Positions 6,221 through 8,798 of a stretch of 8,798 nt of DNA are shown one piece after another. Each line of letters opens with the position of its first letter. The first letter of the stretch is position 1. The translations under genes were made by a program, and so were the position numbers. Below the pieces are notes generated by a model that searched no databases, was not told the DNA's origin, and was given only the letters and a program-made list of their open reading frames with translations. The stretch is from JBFLVQ01 sp040758525 (GTDB lineage Bacteria; Acidobacteriota; Blastocatellia; Chloracidobacteriales; JADJPF01), in NCBI GenBank assembly GCA_040758525.1, contig JBFLVQ010000408.1:1-8798 (forward strand), in the 5' to 3' direction.

Positions 6221-6239
6221 AATTTAGTTTGACTAAATT
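6221..6239. promoter_or_regulatory. Candidate TetR operator, perfect 8+8 inverted repeat
   Basis: AATTTAGT (6221-6228), spacer TTG, ACTAAATT (6232-6239): an exact inverted repeat of the size bound by TetR-family dimers. It covers the -35 box TTGACT (6229-6234) of the promoter that starts the TetR gene, so bound protein would block RNA polymerase. Autorepression by the adjacent regulator is inference from family and position. Confidence 0.7.
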
Positions 6240-6258
6240 AGTACGTCCGTGCTATTTT
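6229..6258 (+). promoter_or_regulatory. Promoter of the TetR-hydrolase operon, probably leaderless
   Basis: The -35 box TTGACT (6229-6234, five of six) lies 18 bases before the -10 box TATTTT (6253-6258, four of six). TGC directly before the -10 makes an extended -10 (TGn). The usual distance from the -10 puts the first transcribed base at about 6265, the A of the TetR ATG. No ribosome binding site lies before that ATG, which agrees with a leaderless message. Confidence 0.6.
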
Positions 6259-6264
6259 CTTCAT

Positions 6265-6867
6265 ATGGCAAAAGGGGAGAATACAAGATCAGAAATATTA
6301 TCCAAAGCACTATCAATAGCCAGTAAGGTGGGCCTAGAAGGCTTATCAATTGGCGGGCTGGCAAAAGCTGTAGGGCTTTCCAAAAGCGGTCTATTTGCGC
6401 ACTTCAATTCGCTTGAGCGACTGCAGATAGAGGTGCTGAAAACCTGCCAGGATCGATTTATTGAGACCGTGATTCTCCCAGCACTGCGCAAGCCACGTGG
6501 TGAACCACGTATAAGAGCACTGGCCGATAATATGTTAGCTTGGGAAAAGGCAGTTTTTTTACCAGGTGGTTGTCTATTTGTATCTGCTGCTAATGAGTTT
6601 GATGATCGGCCCGGACCAGTGCGCGATTTTCTTGTTAACTCACAGAAAGACTGTATGGCAATGATTGCTACTGCCGCTAAGATCGCGATTGAAGCAGAAC
6701 ACTTTTCTCCTGATCTAGATACCGAGCAGTTTGCTTATGAGTTCTATTCTATTGTCCTTTCCTACCACCACTATGCCCGACTACTAGGTGATCCAAGTGC
6801 TGAAAACCGTTATCACCGCGCGATCAATTCATTAATCGAGAGATCCAGAATCGAAAATTCCCGCTAA
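6265..6867 (+). CDS. TetR-family transcriptional regulator
   Basis: The 200-residue length is typical of TetR repressors. The N-terminal helix-turn-helix is clear: NTRSEILSKALSIASKVG at about 6-23, then SIGGLAKAVGLSKSGLFAHF at 28-47. The C-terminal ligand-binding domain contains GGCLFVSAANEFDDRPGPVR (101-120), a conserved patch I associate with one TetR subgroup that often sits beside alpha/beta hydrolases. The start is ATG 6265; a longer frame from TTG 6229 would begin inside the operator and add 12 residues not expected in the family. The gene lies 14 bases before the hydrolase gene, whose ribosome binding site overlaps its stop, so the two are co-transcribed. It probably represses its own operon through the inverted repeat at 6221-6239 and releases it on binding a small, probably lipophilic, ligand that I cannot name. 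A run of seven T residues around 6553-6560 is the only oddity. Confidence 0.92.
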   Translation: MAKGENTRSEILSKALSIASKVGLEGLSIGGLAKAVGLSKSGLFAHFNSLERLQIEVLKTCQDRFIETVILPALRKPRGEPRIRALADNMLAWEKAVFLPGGCLFVSAANEFDDRPGPVRDFLVNSQKDCMAMIATAAKIAIEAEHFSPDLDTEQFAYEFYSIVLSYHHYARLLGDPSAENRYHRAINSLIERSRIENSR

Positions 6868-6881
6868 GGAGTGTTAATCAT

Positions 6882-7913
6882 ATGTCTAAAGAGAAAATTT
6901 TTTTGACTAAGAGTAGCACGAACGTTCGGCCGCTTTCTTGGCAAATTTCATTGACTCGCTGGGGGCTAGGCATTACTGAGCAGATACTGCCAGAGTTGGC
7001 GGCGCATTGGGCAGCAGGACTATTTTTAACTCCACATCGTCACACACGCCCAACTCGTGAGCAGGAGTTATTAGCACAAGCTGAGGGTTTTGATATCAAC
7101 TGGCATGGCAGCAGACTAGCAGCATGGCAGTGGGGTAGAGGCCCGACAGTGCTATTGGTACATGGTTGGGAGGGAAGAGGGGCGCAGTTAGGAAGTTTTA
7201 TTCCCCAATTAGTAACTGCTGGGTTTCGTGTTGTAGCATTTGATGGTCCTGGACATGGCGACTCTGCTGGCAATAGATCATCAATGGTAGAATTGGCCGA
7301 TGCAATTAAGACCGTGGCCAATGTTGTTGGTGAAATTGAGGGAGTTGTTGCCCATTCAATGGGTACGGCTGCCACGACATTGGCAATCAATGCTGGTCTC
7401 TCTGTTAAGCGGCTAGTCTACCTAGCCCCACCCATAGCAGTATCAGACTATCTAAACCGTTTTGCACGCCTATTAAATATCTCACCGGCACTGCATCTAC
7501 GTATTCAACGCCGTCTTGAAGCCCGTTTTAATATGGAGATGTCAGCGCTCAATAGCCTAACAATGGCGCCCAACATGACCACACCATTGCTAGTTTTCCA
7601 TGACCGACAAGACTTTGAAGTATGTTGGCAAGATGGCGCTGCACTAGCAGGAGCATGGCCATATGCAAAATTCGTTATCACAACCGGTTTAGGCCATCGA
7701 CGCATTCTACATAATCGCGAGGTGATCGCAGCCGCGGTCGCTTTTCTCGCTGGTGGCGAAGCTAACGAGATAGCGCCACATATTGCCAAGATTCGTACTG
7801 CTGATGAAACCGCTGATCAAACCAGTGAGATATCATCAAATCGGCACAGCTCACAATCGCCCAATAGCACTATACGTTATCAACAACTGCTACACGAACT
7901 TGGTTGGCAGTAG
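6882..7913 (+). CDS. Alpha/beta-fold hydrolase co-transcribed with TetR
   Basis: The 343-residue protein has a full serine-hydrolase triad in the expected order. The oxyanion-hole region is VHGWEGRG (93-100). The nucleophile elbow is AHSMGT (157-162), with Ser159 in an A-H-S-M-G form instead of the usual G-x-S-x-G. The acid is probably Asp244 in HDRQDFEV (240-247), and the base is His272 in GLGHRRILH (269-277). DGPGHGDS (121-128) is also typical of the fold. The first 70 or so residues are a helical extension before the fold, and residues from about 296 form a polar Ser/Thr/Asn-rich tail ending in a hydrophobic RYQQLLHELGWQ. No signal peptide, so cytoplasmic. The start ATG 6882 has AAGGAG at 6866-6871. 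Likely an esterase, lipase-like or thioesterase activity on the ligand sensed by TetR; the substrate is not readable. Confidence 0.9.
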   Translation: MSKEKIFLTKSSTNVRPLSWQISLTRWGLGITEQILPELAAHWAAGLFLTPHRHTRPTREQELLAQAEGFDINWHGSRLAAWQWGRGPTVLLVHGWEGRGAQLGSFIPQLVTAGFRVVAFDGPGHGDSAGNRSSMVELADAIKTVANVVGEIEGVVAHSMGTAATTLAINAGLSVKRLVYLAPPIAVSDYLNRFARLLNISPALHLRIQRRLEARFNMEMSALNSLTMAPNMTTPLLVFHDRQDFEVCWQDGAALAGAWPYAKFVITTGLGHRRILHNREVIAAAVAFLAGGEANEIAPHIAKIRTADETADQTSEISSNRHSSQSPNSTIRYQQLLHELGWQ

Positions 7914-8049
7914 AAGGCGACAAAATCCGTCGCAGATCTAATTGTCTATGAAACGAGCAATATTCTGAAAGTTTAACTCAACCCAGCTCATTATCGTTCT
8001 GTTACGAGGCTGCTTCACTTAGTACCAGATACAGGCAGAGGTATCGGCT

Positions 8050-8694
8050 ATGGTAGTAAAAATCATCTTTAAATTAAGAGTATCTATAGTATTAGCTTTA
8101 CTACTGCTGCTAGCTTGCAGCGGCCATCACGCTACCGCACTCTCTTATGTAAACACTCAGGGAGCAGCAGAAACATCTGACAATGACACGACTAATGACA
8201 CACTAGTGATCAATAATAATCAGGCCACCCTACCGACCAATGTTATTGTCCCTGAGACATTGAAACCATTACTTAGTAAATTATTGAAACAGTCGAGTAC
8301 CTTTCAGCAACAATGCCGGCAGATCAGCAATACTACCAAGTTACAAATTACCCTTATTATTCTCCCCACACGACCGCAGGGTTATCGATCTTTGTCAAGA
8401 ATTACCAAATATACTGATGGTCGCTTGAGCATCAGGATTGAGATGGTGCTAATGAATGATTGTATAGAATTGATTGGGCATGAGTTTGAACATGCGCTTG
8501 AGCAGGTAGAAGGCTGGAATTTGTCGGTAATGGCTACTATCAAAGGCAGCCGTGTTTATCGGCAGGCAGACGGTACTTTTGAAACTATGCGCGCTGTCCA
8601 TGCCGGTCGTGCTGTCTCACGAGAATTCCGTAACTACCGTACCCCTACTTATCGACATGACCAAGATCTACACTTTGCTCAACCAAATCGCTAA
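8050..8694 (+). CDS. Predicted lipoprotein with HExxH zinc-metalloprotease signature
   Basis: The 214-residue protein starts with a lipoprotein signal: basic residues to R10, a hydrophobic core at 11-22, and the lipobox LLAC with Cys23 as the likely lipid-modified residue. Residues about 31-65 are a polar, Asn/Thr/Asp-rich linker. The C-terminal half carries LIGHEFEHALEQVEG (141-155), in which H144-E145-x2-H148 is the zinc-binding and catalytic motif of zincin proteases. FETMRA (177-182) further on supplies E178, a plausible third zinc ligand as in gluzincins (inference). Two cysteines (C89, C138) could form a disulfide outside the cytoplasm. The catalytic domain is short, so it may be a minimal peptidase or an inactive relative. 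ATG 8050 has AGAGG at 8037-8041. It is separated from the hydrolase by 136 bases and appears to be its own transcription unit. Family unrecognised beyond the motif. Confidence 0.8.
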   Translation: MVVKIIFKLRVSIVLALLLLLACSGHHATALSYVNTQGAAETSDNDTTNDTLVINNNQATLPTNVIVPETLKPLLSKLLKQSSTFQQQCRQISNTTKLQITLIILPTRPQGYRSLSRITKYTDGRLSIRIEMVLMNDCIELIGHEFEHALEQVEGWNLSVMATIKGSRVYRQADGTFETMRAVHAGRAVSREFRNYRTPTYRHDQDLHFAQPNR

Positions 8695-8798
8695 TCTGCT
8701 ACTCTCTATATAAAGAACCAACCGTTAAAAAAATATTCTTCTCTTTCATTGTCATTTTATTTATATTCTCAGAAAAACTATTTTGTTTGCGAAATACC
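8695..8798. other. AT-rich tail without a recognised gene
   Basis: The last 104 bases contain long A and T runs and no credible open frame or clear terminator stem. I see nothing further to call in it. Confidence 0.5.

Noticed and set aside
6229..6264. TTG 6229 as TetR start
   Set aside because: It falls inside the inverted repeat and the -35 box, and the extra 12 residues do not fit the family's N-terminus.
7917..7933. GCGAC/GTCGC stem just after the hydrolase gene as a terminator
   Set aside because: Only five base pairs, and no T-run follows. It may still be a weak 3' end but cannot be supported.
1..8798. CRISPR arrays, insertion sequences, attachment sites
   Set aside because: No regularly spaced repeats, transposase or integrase genes, or terminal repeats with target duplications were seen.

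Overview
This is a bacterial chromosomal window with moderate, by-eye mid-40s GC and ordinary Shine-Dalgarno-led genes. It holds no tRNA, rRNA, insertion sequence or CRISPR array that I can see. The taxon cannot be fixed from sequence alone. The mix of a zinc-ribbon membrane protein, a CapK/PaaK-like ligase beside a DUF362 protein, a MazG, and Sec-exported proteins of unknown family would suit an environmental Gram-negative lineage such as Acidobacteriota (Blastocatellia-like). That placement is inference with low to moderate confidence.

Layout. (1) Bases 1-711, minus strand: an incomplete gene for a membrane protein with an N-terminal four-cysteine zinc ribbon; its C-terminus lies beyond the left edge. 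(2) 712-916: a divergent intergenic region with a hairpin plus T-tract that reads as a terminator or attenuator on the minus strand. (3) 917-3844, plus: a tight two-gene operon of a CapK/PaaK-type adenylate-forming enzyme and a DUF362 protein, with the second gene's ribosome binding site overlapping the first gene's stop codon. (4) 3939-4754: mazG, a nucleoside triphosphate pyrophosphohydrolase, with a GTG start. (5) 4755-5268: a 514-base gene-free stretch dense in inverted repeats, which may be a structured leader or small RNA. (6) 5269-6138: a secreted protein of unknown family with an apparent internal repeat, closed by a strong intrinsic terminator. (7) 6265-7913: a TetR regulator and an alpha/beta hydrolase in one operon. 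Its promoter carries a perfect 8+8 inverted repeat over the -35 box and appears to start transcription exactly at the TetR ATG, so the mRNA is probably leaderless and autoregulated. (8) 8050-8694: a predicted lipoprotein with an HExxH zinc-protease signature. (9) 8695-8798: AT-rich sequence with no gene recognised.

How the genes work together. The ligase and DUF362 protein probably act in one pathway; CapK relatives are often found with surface polysaccharide genes, but no glycosyltransferase is visible here. TetR and the hydrolase form a local sensor/enzyme pair. MazG is a stand-alone housekeeping gene. The signal peptide protein and the lipoprotein act outside the cytoplasm, with no visible link to each other. 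The points most worth a second look are the leaderless self-controlled TetR promoter, the hairpin-rich 4755-5268 region, the ligase-DUF362 pair, and the two exported proteins of unknown role.
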